Shown one piece after another: positions 44,509 to 56,749 of a stretch of DNA of 64,000 nucleotides (its first letter is position 1; each line of letters starts with the position of its first letter). Origin of the DNA: Lentinus brumalis. Lineage: Eukaryota; Basidiomycota; Agaricomycetes; Polyporales; Polyporaceae. The notes below the pieces were generated by a model. It did not search any database and was not told the origin of the DNA. It was given only the letters and a program-made list of their open reading frames with translations. The stretch is from positions 2,170,001-2,234,000 of the forward strand of contig MARA01000006.1 of assembly GCA_001792895.1 (NCBI GenBank), written 5' to 3'. The position numbers and the translations under genes are program-made.

Positions 44509-45624
44509 CTAGGCAGTTATCCAGACCTCAGGATGTCCGAACTTCCGCTCCTTTACAATCATGCCGCACTCAGGTTGCATGCATTTGTAGTGACGGTGCG
44601 TGCCGCTGGCCCACTTGACCTTCCACGAGTGGTCCGCTCCACCTGGACAGTCCTCGGCGTCGAGTGTGGCCACAGGCCTGAGTGGCTTCGGATTGTCGCA
44701 GACGCGCACGCAGGCCGCAGCGGACGATCGCGGCGATGAGACATTGGAAGGCGGGAGGTCCCGTGCAGAGGACGTCGGGGTGGGCACTGACTCCCACACG
44801 GCAGCAGACGTTCTGCGAGATGACACTTGGCGAGGACGGCCGACGGGGACGGACACATCCGCGCCTGCGCGTCCGGAGATCCGAGGGAGACGGGGAAGGT
44901 ATGGCAGCCCAGCGAGAGAGCTCGGGGCATCCGAGGCCGTCGTTCCCATTGAGGATCGCCCGGCAGAAGACCTCCGCAATGCATCATGACTGCGAGGAGG
45001 AGATGGCGGTGCATCGAAAGAGACTCGTGGTGATGGGGCGACTTCTTCTTCTGTCGCGGACTCGTAGATGGACATCGCGTCGTCGCTATCGCTGTCTTCG
45101 TGTTCCCTGGGACGCTCAGCGGGCAAGGGCGTCGCTGGAGGGCTTGTCGGCGTGGGAGGTGTTGCTGTCACTGTCTCGGGCGAACTCTCGTCGGCTCTCG
45201 GCTGGCAAATGATAAACTTGTCTGGGGCCCAATACCCGTCCTGCTTCTTCTCGCCAACTTTGACATGGCAATTTTGGCAGAAGTACTGTCGAGCGTACTT
45301 GTTCGCCGAGATGATAGCCCAGTTATGGCCTTTCGGACAGTTGTATTCGTAGTTTGCTGCCACGGGAGCACGGGGTCTAGGGCACGATGCCACTGAGACT
45401 CGGCGCCACTCAGAGGTACCCCGGATGGCCTGTTGCCCTCTGGCACTCGTAGTGGAAATCTCGCGAACACGCCTTCGTTGTACCACTGGAAGCTCGGACT
45501 CGGGCTCCGTACTTGGCTCAATGGTTGCCGCAGCATCGGTTGAGGCAATAGCTTGCGACGCAGATGGTTCATCGACTAGAGTAGCTTGGGAATCCATGCG
45601 AGCCAGAGGCGTCGACTGCATCAT
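44509..45624 (-). CDS. Protein with two zinc-ribbon-like motifs and a long disordered linker
   Basis: Single exon, 371 residues. The first cluster is NCPKGHNWAIISANKYARQY then FCQNCHVKVG (Cys96, His100, Cys116, Cys119). The second is near the C-terminus: DCPGGADHSWKVKWASGTHR then HYKCMQPECGMIV, followed by a Trp close to the end. The two clusters look like diverged copies of one unit, joined by about 200 residues rich in Ser, Pro and acidic residues (EDSDSDDAMSIYESATEEE). Such ribbons bind zinc and usually nucleic acid or protein partners; no specific role is known to me. It lies directly downstream of the RNA-dependent RNA polymerase on the same strand, about 300 bases away, so the two could be read in tandem, but a functional link is only a guess. 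Confidence 0.7.
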   Translation of the reverse strand: MMQSTPLARMDSQATLVDEPSASQAIASTDAAATIEPSTEPESELPVVQRRRVREISTTSARGQQAIRGTSEWRRVSVASCPRPRAPVAANYEYNCPKGHNWAIISANKYARQYFCQNCHVKVGEKKQDGYWAPDKFIICQPRADESSPETVTATPPTPTSPPATPLPAERPREHEDSDSDDAMSIYESATEEEVAPSPRVSFDAPPSPPRSHDALRRSSAGRSSMGTTASDAPSSLAGLPYLPRLPRISGRAGADVSVPVGRPRQVSSRRTSAAVWESVPTPTSSARDLPPSNVSSPRSSAAACVRVCDNPKPLRPVATLDAEDCPGGADHSWKVKWASGTHRHYKCMQPECGMIVKERKFGHPEVWITA

Positions 45625-45927
45625 ACGAGCGGATGCCGGTTGTGGATTTGCCGCACCAACGTACAGCGGTGGTCTGTTACCGTTAGATGACCCTGTGATA
45701 ATGGTTGTTCAACATAGTCGCAACATATATCTACAGAAATACTCACAAGCTTTGATTTCATTCAGATACCTTTCTCCGAGCCAAGCAAACGCTTCCTTCT
45801 TCTGCAGGTAGCCATAGTGATACCTGAATGATCTGTTGAGCGCACGAGCTCGAAAGAGGGCAGTCAAGAACAGACCACGCGGACGCTCTCAGACGCTGTT
45901 CGCATTGTTCTTCCTTAGTACATCCCC

Positions 45928-48900
45928 CTACAAGCCGAAGTTACAAATGTCAATGACGCGGTTTGAACCGGAGCGGGTATAGGTCCGACCTCCGAAGTAG
46001 CGGCGTTGGTACTCCTGTTTTACTCGGCTGGCCTCGTTAGGCGACTCATCTAGGTTACGTTGTGAATCCGGATCGCGCTCTCCTGCAGTGCGATATTTTA
46101 GGCACAGCCACTGGTCGTAGAAATCAGGACTCACGCATAGCATCGTCGAGCTTGATAGCCTCACTGAGATCTTTGTTGAACCGAGGTAACACCTCCCGCG
46201 CCTCCGCTAGGAAGTCGTTCCAGCGTGCTGGATTCTCCTCTCGACGGACCAGAGCTAGATCGCACCGATCAACACTCAGGTTATTCGCGGACTCTGACAG
46301 ATCTGTATGCGGGATCATGTCTCGCAGCCGCTGAATAGGACTGACGAATCCTGGCGTGACGGTTCCTGTATGCCGCGCCTTCACTTCTCTGAATCTGGCT
46401 CCAAGTCGAGCAAAGTCCTCGCCAGACTTCATGAGATCCTGAGGCGACAAACCTCAGTAATGGAGCTGTGATGAGAAGCGACGGAATTACCAGGGCTGCT
46501 TCTATTAGAGGGACAAGCTGCAGCGGATACGGTGCATTGGCGAGCTGGGGCGAATGCTCAACCTGCCGTGACCACTCGTTGGCCATCTGCCCCATGAGCG
46601 CGTTGAACTTGAGCTGCATAAAGGTTTGCACAGCATCTGAGGGCATGTCGGAGAGCTGGCGAGGTCGACTAGCAGATGACGTGCCAGCAGGAGCACGATT
46701 GAGGGGCGCGGCCTCTGCGGGAGGGAGGAGGGACGGGTCCCATGAGACGAAGTATTTGTCCCCGTCCAGATCACCAGAGGACATCGTGTCCGGAATGGAG
46801 TGGTGCGCGGTCGACGGAAAGACTGCAAGGTGTCAGCCTAGAGAAGCAGCGGCTAGGGTCAAAGAGCGTACCTATGCAGTTTCGATGATGTCGCAGTTCA
46901 GGACGATCGACTGCCCGTAACTTCCGGATGTCTGCAGCATTGTCAGCGGCGGCAAGTACCGCTAACACGCGACTCACCTCCAGGATGATACGACGGAATT
47001 CTGGGCCAACTATCAGCAGAGTCGAATTCTACGAGCGGCCAACGTACCTAGCGACGACGACGTCTCGGACTAAAACCCCATTGCGGCTGGGCAGGTTGAT
47101 GTACACCTCATCCGGACCGAGCACTCCTTCTTCATCCACGACCCCGAAGACGTAGCACGAATCCTGGACCCGAAAGTTCATCTTTTTGCGGAGACTCTCA
47201 TACTGGATTCGCTGGAACCTCTGCAGGCGTTGCCTCACAGTTGGCTCACTCATGTCCTGTCCAGCAAGCAGCATGTTATGGACTGTACGAGACGGCAATC
47301 AGTGCAACCGGGGGCAGTTGATGGGACTGATGCACTCACGGCCTTGAGCCAAGGTGTCCTCTGCTGCCGCGTCGAGCTCTCCTTTGATGTACATAAGGGC
47401 CTTCTCCCTGTCCGTCAGAATGCAGCCTATCAGGTCGAGCTGATCCTGCAGAAGCCGCTGAAAGACGCTCGACGGGACGCCCAACGTCAGGAGAAGCACC
47501 ATCAACTGGACGTTGAGGCGTGCTGCGGCAGGCGGCGAATTGACGTTGTTGATCTCTAGGGTAGTCGGACCACCGTCATACTTGAGCATGGATGGTCGGT
47601 ACGCAATCAGGGGAGCGACGTCGATGCCTGCATGAACGCCACACAGCGTATCAAACTTGTCGTCTGGGTAGCGCACGAGGAGCCCTTTGATGCCCCCACG
47701 GCGTATCTGGAAGACTTTGAAAAGACGTCAGATGATGCCGCCTCTAGCACCCTATGCCACCAAGAGACGCCTAGCGTTCACTTCGGCGAGTCGACGGACT
47801 GACATGAAAAATACGCGACGGTCTCCGCCATCAAGCTCTCTCCTGCTTGTAACGTGCAATACGCCTCATGCTTGTGATAGCGACGCATCGCCGATTGCGC
47901 AAGTGCGATGATGCGGAAGGCCCTGCCGAGGAAGGCACCAACCTCGCAATTTCTGAGGCCAAGGAGGGAAGTCACGCGGCCAACCACACTGGTCTTCTCT
48001 TCTTCCCTCCGTGCGCTCCCGGTCACATTGTCATGGCGAGCAAGACGAAGATCGCGGGCCTTGCGGCGTATTGCATCGTACATGCAACTCCACGCTCTGA
48101 GTGCGAGAATACGAAGATACTCGTGGAACATGGACGGATGACGTCCCGTGCAGATTCCCTCAGTGTAGGGTCTATTGGCAACCCCCCTTACAGACCAAGA
48201 CACCCTTAAAACTGCCATCTTCTTCAACAATGACGAGAAGCGTGCTGGCTCCGAACGCGCTGTCCTGAGGCAAGTGGAAGTACTGCTCGATGGGTAAGAC
48301 ATTTGAAGTCCATCGCCTTCAGGCAAGATTCCACTTCCGTCACTTCCACCAGTAACGCGAATAATCTCCTTGTATCATGAAAGATGTACGATAATACAAA
48401 GTATAACTCACCAGTCGTGTCGGAGGGCAGGTCATGCTTCGTGCACAGTTGGGCGGCGAAGGAGTCGCGGATCATCCCGCAACCGTCGCTGTGCATGGAG
48501 CCATCCGGAGCCGTGAGTTCAGGTATTTGGAGCGTCAGTCGTTGAAGTATCTGGCAACTCAATCTCAATACAGTCTGAACTTGCGAACGGACAGAAGGGG
48601 GCTAGACATACATCAAGAGACTCCACCGTCGAGGAGAAAGACAGTCCGAGACGCGCGGCATACTTGCCGTACCCAGATTTAAGGTACACTGAAGGCAAGT
48701 CCCCGAAAGACGTGAGAAGGCGTTCTACCGACCACTCTTCGTCCTCACGAAAGAACGTGAGCTTCCCGGCCTTCACTTGCGACTCTGTGAAGCCGCAGAA
48801 GCGGTACCTGTGCAGCGGATTAGCTTCGAAAAGGATCACACGGGGTTGGCTGACCGGATGCTGTTTATTTCGACGCCTTCGTGTACCCACTCCAGCAAGG

Positions 48901-49690
48901 TCGAGCGCAGGACACGGATGTCCACCTGCTTCGGCAGAGATACGAGTAGAAAGCGGGTCGGGTCGTCGACGAGACGCATCGCACGAGACGAGGGATGCCT
49001 CTGTAGCTGCACATCTCTCAAGTTCACCCCATCGGGGCAATTCGCCGAGTATACAGATACATGGGCATGAATCATGAAATGGTCGTGAACAGTCGAAGTA
49101 GATGGAGGGAGAGTCGAACCAGGTCGAACTGCTCAAGGTCAACATCATCTTTAGCCGACGGATTATGCCGATACTTACAGGCGCTAGCAGAGGCCCAATT
49201 GCTGGCGTTTTCTCCAAATTCGCACCTGCGTGAGCCTGCCATCATCGAGCCCGACAAGCATGAATTAGAAGTGAGTTATTCGTTTGTAGCGAGGCCTGCA
49301 AAGCCGTGGTAATGACACTGATAAGTATCTTCGCTCTCCCAACTGCCAGCAGCCGCGCTGTGAATGAATTCAATCCCGCACGAAGATCTATACATGGTCT
49401 CGTGAAACGGGATGGCGGCCACCGACTGACTTCGTGTGAACGATGTTGTCCTCTAGGAACCCACGAATTGCGGTTAGGCCACCTATGAGCCACTTCACAT
49501 GTGCCGACGCACCAGATTCTGTTGCATCACTCCAATGGCCGCCGTCTAGGCTGCGATGGGGTCGCACTAGACAACATTCGTCGCAGCTGGCTGAGTGTTC
49601 TGGGACATATGACCCATCTATTGAAGCGAGATCTTGCGAAGCTGTTGCAAGCGTCCGCGGGAAAGTACTCAGAGGATACTTGACCCTGTC
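45928..49690 (-). CDS. RNA-dependent RNA polymerase of the RNA-silencing type
   Basis: Multi-exon gene with the catalytic motif SGDLDGDKYFVSWDPSLLP at about 46728-46778, the signature of eukaryotic QDE-1/RDR polymerases that make double-stranded RNA for Dicer. Other family landmarks in order: RVILFEANPLHRYRFCGF and YGKYAARLGLSFSSTVESLD (48.5-48.9 kb), DGCGMIRDSFAAQLC (about 48.45 kb), LLVRYPDDKFDTLCGV and MLKYDGGPTTLEINNV (47.5-47.7 kb), and GVLGPDEVYINLPSRNGVLV (47.1 kb). The C-terminal exon ends at 45928 after FYDQWLCLKYRTAGERD. N-terminal exons can be followed to about 49.69 kb (LDGGHWSDATESGASAHVKW); the start codon is unresolved. The catalytic loop and flanking regions show no damage, so the enzyme is probably active in transposon silencing. 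Confidence 0.85.
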
Positions 49691-49959
49691 ACGAGTTAGA
49701 TCCAGGTGTTATTCAAGGCTGTGTCTGGTAAGGGACGTCCAGAAGAGCCGAGCCTTGTCACCTCCGCAGCTGCATTTCGTCCGTGACTCGTGTAACCTAT
49801 TGACGATACTGCAAGGTCACCTGTAGAAACCCGGCGCTTGTTCGCTGTAGAGAGACGTTCGCAACTCGCATCCTCACGCCCATTACGTCTCAAGTCTCGA
49901 CCCAACTTCAGGGTGAATTGGTGAGCTACTCACGTACGCTACTAACATGTGAACAGAAA

Positions 49960-50370
49960 TTGATGAATTTTCTCATGCATAGAATTGGAGACGTGATTGA
50001 GTTCAGTACCGCGGATGGTACGGAGTGGTCAGCTGCGCGACTGTGACCAACACTTCGGTATGTCATCTCTTCGGTTTCAGAGATCGCTGGTCCCCTGAGC
50101 GAAGAGCTATTGTTAGTCGAAGTGAAGAGGCCTCTGCGCTTCAAGCTATCGCATGCGAGGCTCGCAGACAAGGCGGTCCTCGATGTGAACCGCCGGCTGT
50201 CCGTCGAGATGATCTGCAATGGACATCGTACAACGAACCGGTGGAGATCCCTTCAGGCAGCCTTATCTTGGTAGCAATTGCTCCCAGTGAGAGCCTCACG
50301 TCGTGGATAACCTCTCGAGAACCCTTCGAATTGCGGGGAATCAAGGAACACTGTGGCCGTTTCACACACT
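49960..50370 (+). pseudogene. Fragment of a PD-(D/E)XK-nuclease-like family
   Basis: Plus-strand exons: about 49960-50057 (KLMNFLMHRIGDVIEFSTAD), a 23-base GT..AG gap, then from about 50080 EIAGPLSEELLLVEVKRPLR and FKLSHARLADKAVLDVNRRL. The LLLVEVKRP strand has the ExK half of a PD-(D/E)XK motif and is followed by an ADK..xxNRR helix, as in uncharacterised agaricomycete proteins that read PVLFFEIKPP. The rest, in another frame (SLILVAIAPSESLTSWI), fits the tail of that family. The short gap and frame change suggest a degraded fragment. The assignment rests on pattern memory only. Confidence 0.35.
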
Positions 50371-51080
50371 CATGTCACTACACGAGGTTCTCATTCTTTG
50401 TCCCCGCAGACTCGAGCGATGTTCATTTCAATACGGAAGCGGGTCAACTCTGTCTTGCAGTCATCTGCCCCGACCTCATGATTTGTGCAATTGCTTCAAT
50501 GGTTTATGCATCTCTACCGCCCTGCCACAAGCAGCGAGCGGCCTTCCTCGGCGTCAGGGTTGCCACAACATCTAGATGTGAACTGCGCGAAGGGCTCCTG
50601 ACGTGTTGCTACTCCCTGGCTCGGACCTTAGCTACCCGGGAACGTCACAGGGCGCGGGGCGGCACGTTCGTAAGCAGTTTTGCTTTCAGGATACTCGCTG
50701 GCATCTATGCTCCCTATTGGTTGTGCTAATGTTGGCCAGTAGTGTTCGTGGGTAGACTCGGAGGTTAAGACGACGTTAGAAGCCTGCACGATTTGCTCCC
50801 TATCTTGTGGCGTCAATACAGCGGTCCCATGCGCGCTGCGACCTACGGACGACCTCCCTCCTAGTCCGCCAAGAACGACCCCATGTTCTCAGGATCCACT
50901 ACTTGTGTTCCAGGTGCGCAATTCTGAGCGCGGTTCTGTGCTAAACCGTCTTGAGTACCTCCGTCCAGCTGACGTTCCACTTATGTGAAAGGGATCCGTT
51001 GTGGGAGGGCTCATGACTTCGCGAATGACCTCTTGGGAACTCCAGCTGCGGGCGAGCGATAACAGATGGCCAAGTGCTGC
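50371..51080. other. Intergenic stretch upstream of the alcohol oxidase gene
   Basis: No gene supported. It should contain the promoter of the oxidase gene. Confidence 0.5.
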
Positions 51081-51087
51081 ATAAAAA
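51081..51087 (+). promoter_or_regulatory. TATA-like box of the alcohol oxidase gene
   Basis: GCATAAAAAGCCCC about 100 bases upstream of the ATG at 51184, fitting a strong fungal promoter. Confidence 0.4.
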
Positions 51088-51183
51088 GCCCCTCGAAAGA
51101 ATGGGGATGCCCCAACCTCAGTCGAGGCTCCCATCTCTATTCTTACCATCGCTCACCTGTCCCTCCTCTTGCACTAGACCAGC

Positions 51184-53739
51184 ATGGGTCACCCTGAGGA
51201 AGTCGATGTCATCGTTTGCGGGTGCGTTTCCTGCTGCTTCTCTCCTCCGCCTGACTCAGGTCTAACCACATGATAATCGTAGTGGTGGTCCTGCAGGTTC
51301 TGTTGTCGCAGGACGTCTCGCCTATGCCGACCCTAACCTCAAGGTTATGCTCATCGAGGGTGAGTAACCGGTACGTATCGTCGCGACAAGAGCCTGACTT
51401 CCGGGTGTACCAGGCGGTGCCAACAACCGCGATGATCCCTGGGTGTACCGGTACGTCGAGGTCACCGCCGCATAGGATTAATGTATTCACGAAATATTCA
51501 GTCCTGGCATCTATGTGCGCAACATGCAGCGCGATGGAGTGTATGTATTCCCCAAGAGTGATTGTAGATCGTCGGCTAACACTATCTTAGCAACGACAAG
51601 GCCACCTTCTACGTGGACACCATGAAGTCGTCTCACCTCCGTGGACGGCAGTCTATCGTGCCCTGTGCCAACATTCTCGGCGGCGGTAGCAGTATCAACT
51701 TCCAGATGTACACTCGTGCCTCTGCCTCCGACTGGGGTACGTGGTCATCCCCTCTTTGATCATGTCTGCTCATCGAACTCAATCAATCCTAGATGACTTC
51801 AAGATGGAGGGATGGACGGCTAACGACCTTCTCCCGCTCATGAAGCGTCTCGAGAACTACCAGAAGCCCACCAACAACGACACGCACGGCTACGATGGTC
51901 CGATCGCCATCAGCAACGGCGGCCAGATTTTGCCAGTCGCTCAGGACTTCCTGCGCGCATCGCACGCCATTGGCATTCCCTATAGTGGTACGTGTCCCGC
52001 ACTGTTATACTCCGTGCCGTACATTGAACACTCTGTGTAGACGACATCCAGGATTTGAAGACATCGCACGGTGCGGAGATCTGGGCGAAGTACATCAACC
52101 GTCACACAGGCCGTCGCAGCGACGCCGCAACCGGTACGTACACGCTGTGAGACATCGCCAGTCAAGCCGTCTCTGACTTTTTGCGTAGCTTATGTCCACA
52201 GCGTCATGGACGTCCAGAGCAACTTGTACCTCCGCTGCAACGCGCGTGTCTCCCGCGTTCTATTCGACGGGAACAACAAGGCTGTCGGCGTCGCCTACGT
52301 CCCGTCGCGCAACCGCGCCAGCAACATCGTCGAGACCGTCGTGAAGGCACGCAAGATGGTCGTGCTGAGCTCGGGTACCTTGGGCACACCTCAAATCCTC
52401 GAGCGCTCCGGTGTCGGTAACGCCGAGCTCCTCAAGAAACTCGACATCCCCGTTGTCAGCGACCTCCCGGGCGTCGGAGAGGAGTACCAGGACCACTACA
52501 CGACTCTGTCCATCTACCGTGTCTCGAACGAGACCGAAACGCTCGACGAGTTCTTACGCGGCGACAAGGAGACGCAGCGGGAGCTCTTCGCTGAATGGGA
52601 GACGAGCCCGAACAAGGCACGTCTGTCCTCGAACGCCATTGACGCAGGCTTCAAGATCCGCCCGACGGAGGAGGAGTTGAAGGAGATGGGTCCGGAGTTC
52701 AACGAGCTCTGGGACCGCTACTTCAAGGACAAGCCCGACAAGCCGGTCATGTTCGGCTCCATCGTCGCTGGCGCGTACGCCGACCACACACTCCTTCCCC
52801 CCGGCAAGTACGTCACAATGTTCCAGTACCTCGAGTACCCGGCTAGTCGTGGCAAGGTGCGTGTCGTCCTCCGCGTGTGTTCCCGACGTGAACATCGGTC
52901 ACTGAGCATGACTGTATAGATCCACATCAAGTCGGCGAACCCGTACGTTGAGCCGTTCTTCGACAGCGGCTTCATGAACAACAAGGCCGACTTCGCGCCG
53001 ATCCGCTGGAGCTACAAGGTTACTCGCGAGGTTGCCCGTCGCATGGACGGTGAGCATCGCGTCCGCCCCACCTCCTGTGTTGCATGATACTGACCCTGGA
53101 TCTAGCCTTCCGTGGCGAGCTCGCCTCGCACCACCCGCACTTCCACCCCAACTCTCCCGCGGCGACCCGTGACATCGACATCAAGACCGCGAAGGAGATC
53201 TACCCGAACGGTCTGACTGTCGGTATCCATATGGGCACCTGGCACCGCCCGAGCGAGCCGTTCGACCCGTCCAAGGTGCACGAGAACATCAAGTACACCA
53301 AGGAGGACGACCAGGCCATCGACGACTGGATTGCCGACCACGTCGAGACGACCTGGCACTCGCTCGGCACGTGTGCGATGAAGCCGCGCGAGCAGGGCGG
53401 TGTTGTCGACGCGCGTCTCAACGTGTACGGCACGGAGAACCTGAAGTGTGTCGACCTCAGTATCTGCCCGGTGAGTAGAACGTGCCTCGGGCTCGAGCAT
53501 CGCCACTTAAACGTCCTGTCGTAGGATAACTTGGGCACGAACACCTACTCGTCCGCGCTTTTGGTTGGTGAGAAGGGCGCCGACTTGATCGCAGAGGACC
53601 TCGGTATGTCATGGTTTCTACGGCACCTGCACCTACTAACGTGACGATATATCTAGGTCTCAAGCTGCGTCTTCCTCACGCCCAGGTCCCGCATGCTCCC
53701 GTTCCGACGGGCAAGCCTGCCACTCAGCTAGTCCGGTGA
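51184..53739 (+). CDS. GMC alcohol oxidase (methanol oxidase type, AA3_3-like)
   Basis: FAD-dependent oxidase that turns short-chain alcohols, methanol especially, into aldehydes and hydrogen peroxide. Many short exons, the first 51184-51221. The FAD-binding start reads [13 protein letters not shown] then [17 protein letters not shown] after the first intron; then [20 protein letters not shown] (GMC signature 1 region), [20 protein letters not shown] (signature 2), and near the C-terminus [19 protein letters not shown] with the catalytic His, and [20 protein letters not shown]. The end is [18 protein letters not shown], typical of basidiomycete alcohol oxidases. In brown-rot and other wood-decay fungi the enzyme recycles methanol from lignin demethylation and supplies peroxide. 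No signal peptide is present, in keeping with the family. The frame is intact through all joins I checked. Confidence 0.95.
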
Positions 53740-54085
53740 AGTGTTGTCTTCTGGTCGAAAGGTTGCCGTGTCATTCTGGTCGATTCCATGCGAGATACTA
53801 TATCCAGTGTACCAATATCTCATCATGTATCATTGACATTGTATGTACGATTAGCATTACGAAGGATAGCTGGTCATCGCGGATATCATTTGTCCTCCGT
53901 CTCACTATGCAACTTCGCACTGAGTGAATGGCGATACCAGCATCACGCACTGAGACCACAGGACATGATTAAACTTGAACACGCGCAACAAGGCCGACGC
54001 TCCCTTGCCGCAAACTCGAGTCGATCGGTCATTAGCCTGTATGTCTACAAGTTCGCCTATGTCACTCGAATAACAATGACTACGA
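53740..54085. other. Convergent intergenic region
   Basis: About 350 bases between the oxidase and the S28 peptidase, whose 3' ends face each other. AT-rich for this window; no gene seen. Confidence 0.6.
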
Positions 54086-56219
54086 TCATCTCGCTGACTT
54101 CTTCCAGTCAGCGTACCACTTCGTCATATACTCGACCGTCGCATCCTGTACTACCTTGACGGCCTTGCTCACGCCCTCAGACGCATCCATGTCCGAGCAG
54201 TGAAAGCCATCGCTGAGAAGATGCGGCTGGAGGTCGTTCTTCGGGAAGGAGGCTCCATTTGCCGCCACAGTAGCCTCGCGCCAAGGATCGCCTGCGTTGT
54301 ACACAGTGAGCCAATAAGGAAATGGCAGTATTTACCAACAGACTTACGTTGACCGTTCGCGAATATGAGCCGGTCTGTGGTAACGTTCCATCCGCCATAG
54401 GCGTTGTTCACTGCGAGTGCATTAAGGATGCTGAGTTTCTTGGGACCTTTGAATGCTCCCGGGAAGTCGTACTGGCAGCCTCGCTACAGAGAGAGCGGGC
54501 ACAATCAGTATGAAAGACCATCGCGAGCCCTGGATAGTGCCTGACCTCATAATGCTGCGCAGTGAGGTGTCGCGAAACGATAGTGGGATGTCCCTCAGAG
54601 GCGCCTACCCTCAAGAACCCAAACTGATTGCAACTGTGCACAGGTAAACGATGAGCACAGGTCCCGAACAGTGATGCTTAACAGACATACACCATCCAGT
54701 TCCATGACCTATCATCAGAAAGTTTAGTGTTGTTCCAGGACGACGAGGTGGGGTCGTGCGTGCCAAAGCATGCCCTGCGAGGTTGAGTCAGTCTGGTACG
54801 AGCGTGCTACAAAGCTCAAAGTTCGAGCCTTCGACTTACTCTGCAGTGGAGTTACCGCACACTATGGCTCTGGAGTGAGCGTCCGTCCTCCATATCACCG
54901 GAGATGAGCACTCACCGGTGCTGTAAAATCCGTCCTTCCAGAATGCCCCCCAGGCCTTCAGCGCATGGTCAAGGCCCCAGCCGGACTTCGGCGCGCTCTT
55001 GCCATTGTCGACTTCAAGTGCATCGCAGAACCGGTAGAATTTGACAGATTCAGATTCGACCTCGCCGTCCTGCCAATAGTAGAAGACTTGCGCCACTGTT
55101 TCCCAGGCTCATGTTAGCGAGTGCTCATCAACATTCAACACGAATCGAAGCACTGGCACTGCCGAAGTCGTCATTGTGCACGATTTCCTCGAGACCGAAC
55201 ATTGCCTTCATATCGTGGATGGCAGTCGCATTGCCCGAGTCGAGGACTTTGTCGACGTATTCGATCACAGCCTCCACGTCGGCGGAGCAGTTCTTCGGCA
55301 TCCATTCGCGGATGGGCTCATAGTAACCCCAGAAGTGTCTTCGACAAATTGAGACTGTGTTGTCTGCCTCAATGAGACTACATGACGTACCCGATTGCTT
55401 GCACAACGCCAGAGGATGAGTATCCTGCCCAGAAAAGTCCGGGTTTGCTGCGCAGTAGTAGGTCAGTCAGCAGGGCGATATATATAGGCAGGTGAAGTTG
55501 GACGGACTCATGCATAGCATAGCTAACCAACGCACCCGCGTAGCTACCTCCGATCATGATCCATGGGGCTTTGTCAGGCGTGACCTTGTCGCCCCCGGGC
55601 ATCGGCAGCTTGACGTTCTTGGCAAAGTATTCAAGATCGTCGATTGACTGCTGAATCGTATGCACCCGCAGGCTCTTGACGGAGAGGTCCGGGTATGGGT
55701 TGGACAGTCCAAAGAAGCGATGTTCGAGGACGATGCCAGCTCCGTCGGTGGCCTGCATAATCATACCATTGATGGTCGAATTTGTGAGGAGCCCAGTGTA
55801 GTCTACACGGAAGGTCAGGTCTACTTCAAATTCTGATATATGCCGACCTACTCTCCGCGTTGATCTCTCCCGGAGTCGTGAGCACGATCGTACCACCTGT
55901 GAAGTCGGGTAAGCCATGCTATCTAAGTATACAGGTTCGGACACGCACCAGGCTTGTAGAACTCATAAGTATGCCAATATCTCTGCTTGAAGGTGCCAAG
56001 TTTGGGATCATCGTGGTCGATCAGTTGGTCGAAGTAGTAGATCTCGTTGTACGGGGAGATCTGCTCGTTGGTTGCCACGTGGAAGACAGCTACGCTATCG
56101 TCGGGTTCGCCAAAGTGAGGAACGTGGGGACGCGCGTGCCATGTGTCAAGTAAAGGCGAAACGGCATTTGCGGACGCAGCAAGGAGAAAACAAGAGAGCA
56201 AGAGATTCGCCGACAGCAT
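54086..56219 (-). CDS. Secreted S28-family serine carboxypeptidase (Pro-X type)
   Basis: Multi-exon gene with a signal peptide (MLSANLLLSCFLLAASANAV). Landmarks: YYFDQLIDHDDPKLGTFKQR near residue 60, an oxyanion-region stretch VLEHRFFGLSNPYPDLS, the nucleophile elbow WIMIGGSYAGALVSYAM with the catalytic Ser, KPGLFWAGYSSSGVVQAIG, and in the last exons LSILNALAVNNAYGGWNVTT and LSDGFHCSDMDASEGV with the catalytic His. The end is EYMTKWYADWKKSAR. S28 enzymes remove residues after proline; fungal members act in acid extracellular protein breakdown. The gene is convergent with the alcohol oxidase. No frame damage was seen, though small exons between 54.4 and 55.1 kb were not all fixed. Confidence 0.9.
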
Positions 56220-56749
56220 TGCAAGCGCGATAGAAAAGGATAGAGGTCAGTAGTGAGGCGTATCAACTTGAAGCAGGCTGGACATGATATACGGACACTC
56301 ATCCTATGTATGAAATTTCTCAGAGATTGGAAGGCATGCTCTGCACTGCTCGGCGTAAGTATTTCATGCGCGATGCAAGAGCGCATCGGAAAGCTGCGCA
56401 CCTCCTTGACAAATGGCCAGCCTACTCAATGCATATCGCATGCTACTGCGACGCTCGGTAATCTTGATAGAGGCCGGCAGCGCAACGAGCTTGCTCACAA
56501 TAAGTAGTTACACAATATAATGCCAATACCGCCTCATCAGGCTGTTCACCGGGAGGTCCGTGCTCGGCAGGTAATGAGGGCGTGCTCCCCGGTACCGCGA
56601 TCACAATATTGCTTCGTGCGAGTGGTGGTCATGCCAGGCGCTGACAGACCTGACTCGGAGTGGCGGAAGAGAACGCCGGACTTGCGCCGGACGATAGATG
56701 CTGTCCTAAGCCGCCGCGGTGTTGCAAGGATACTGTGGGTTACGCTTGG
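56220..56749. other. Intergenic stretch between two secreted-peptidase genes
   Basis: No gene found; likely the promoter of the S28 peptidase plus the lost remainder of the M35 gene. Confidence 0.5.

Noticed and set aside
52260..53506. Val/Asp-rich minus-strand frames opposite the alcohol oxidase
   Set aside because: Codon-complement shadows of the GMC gene with no motif of their own.
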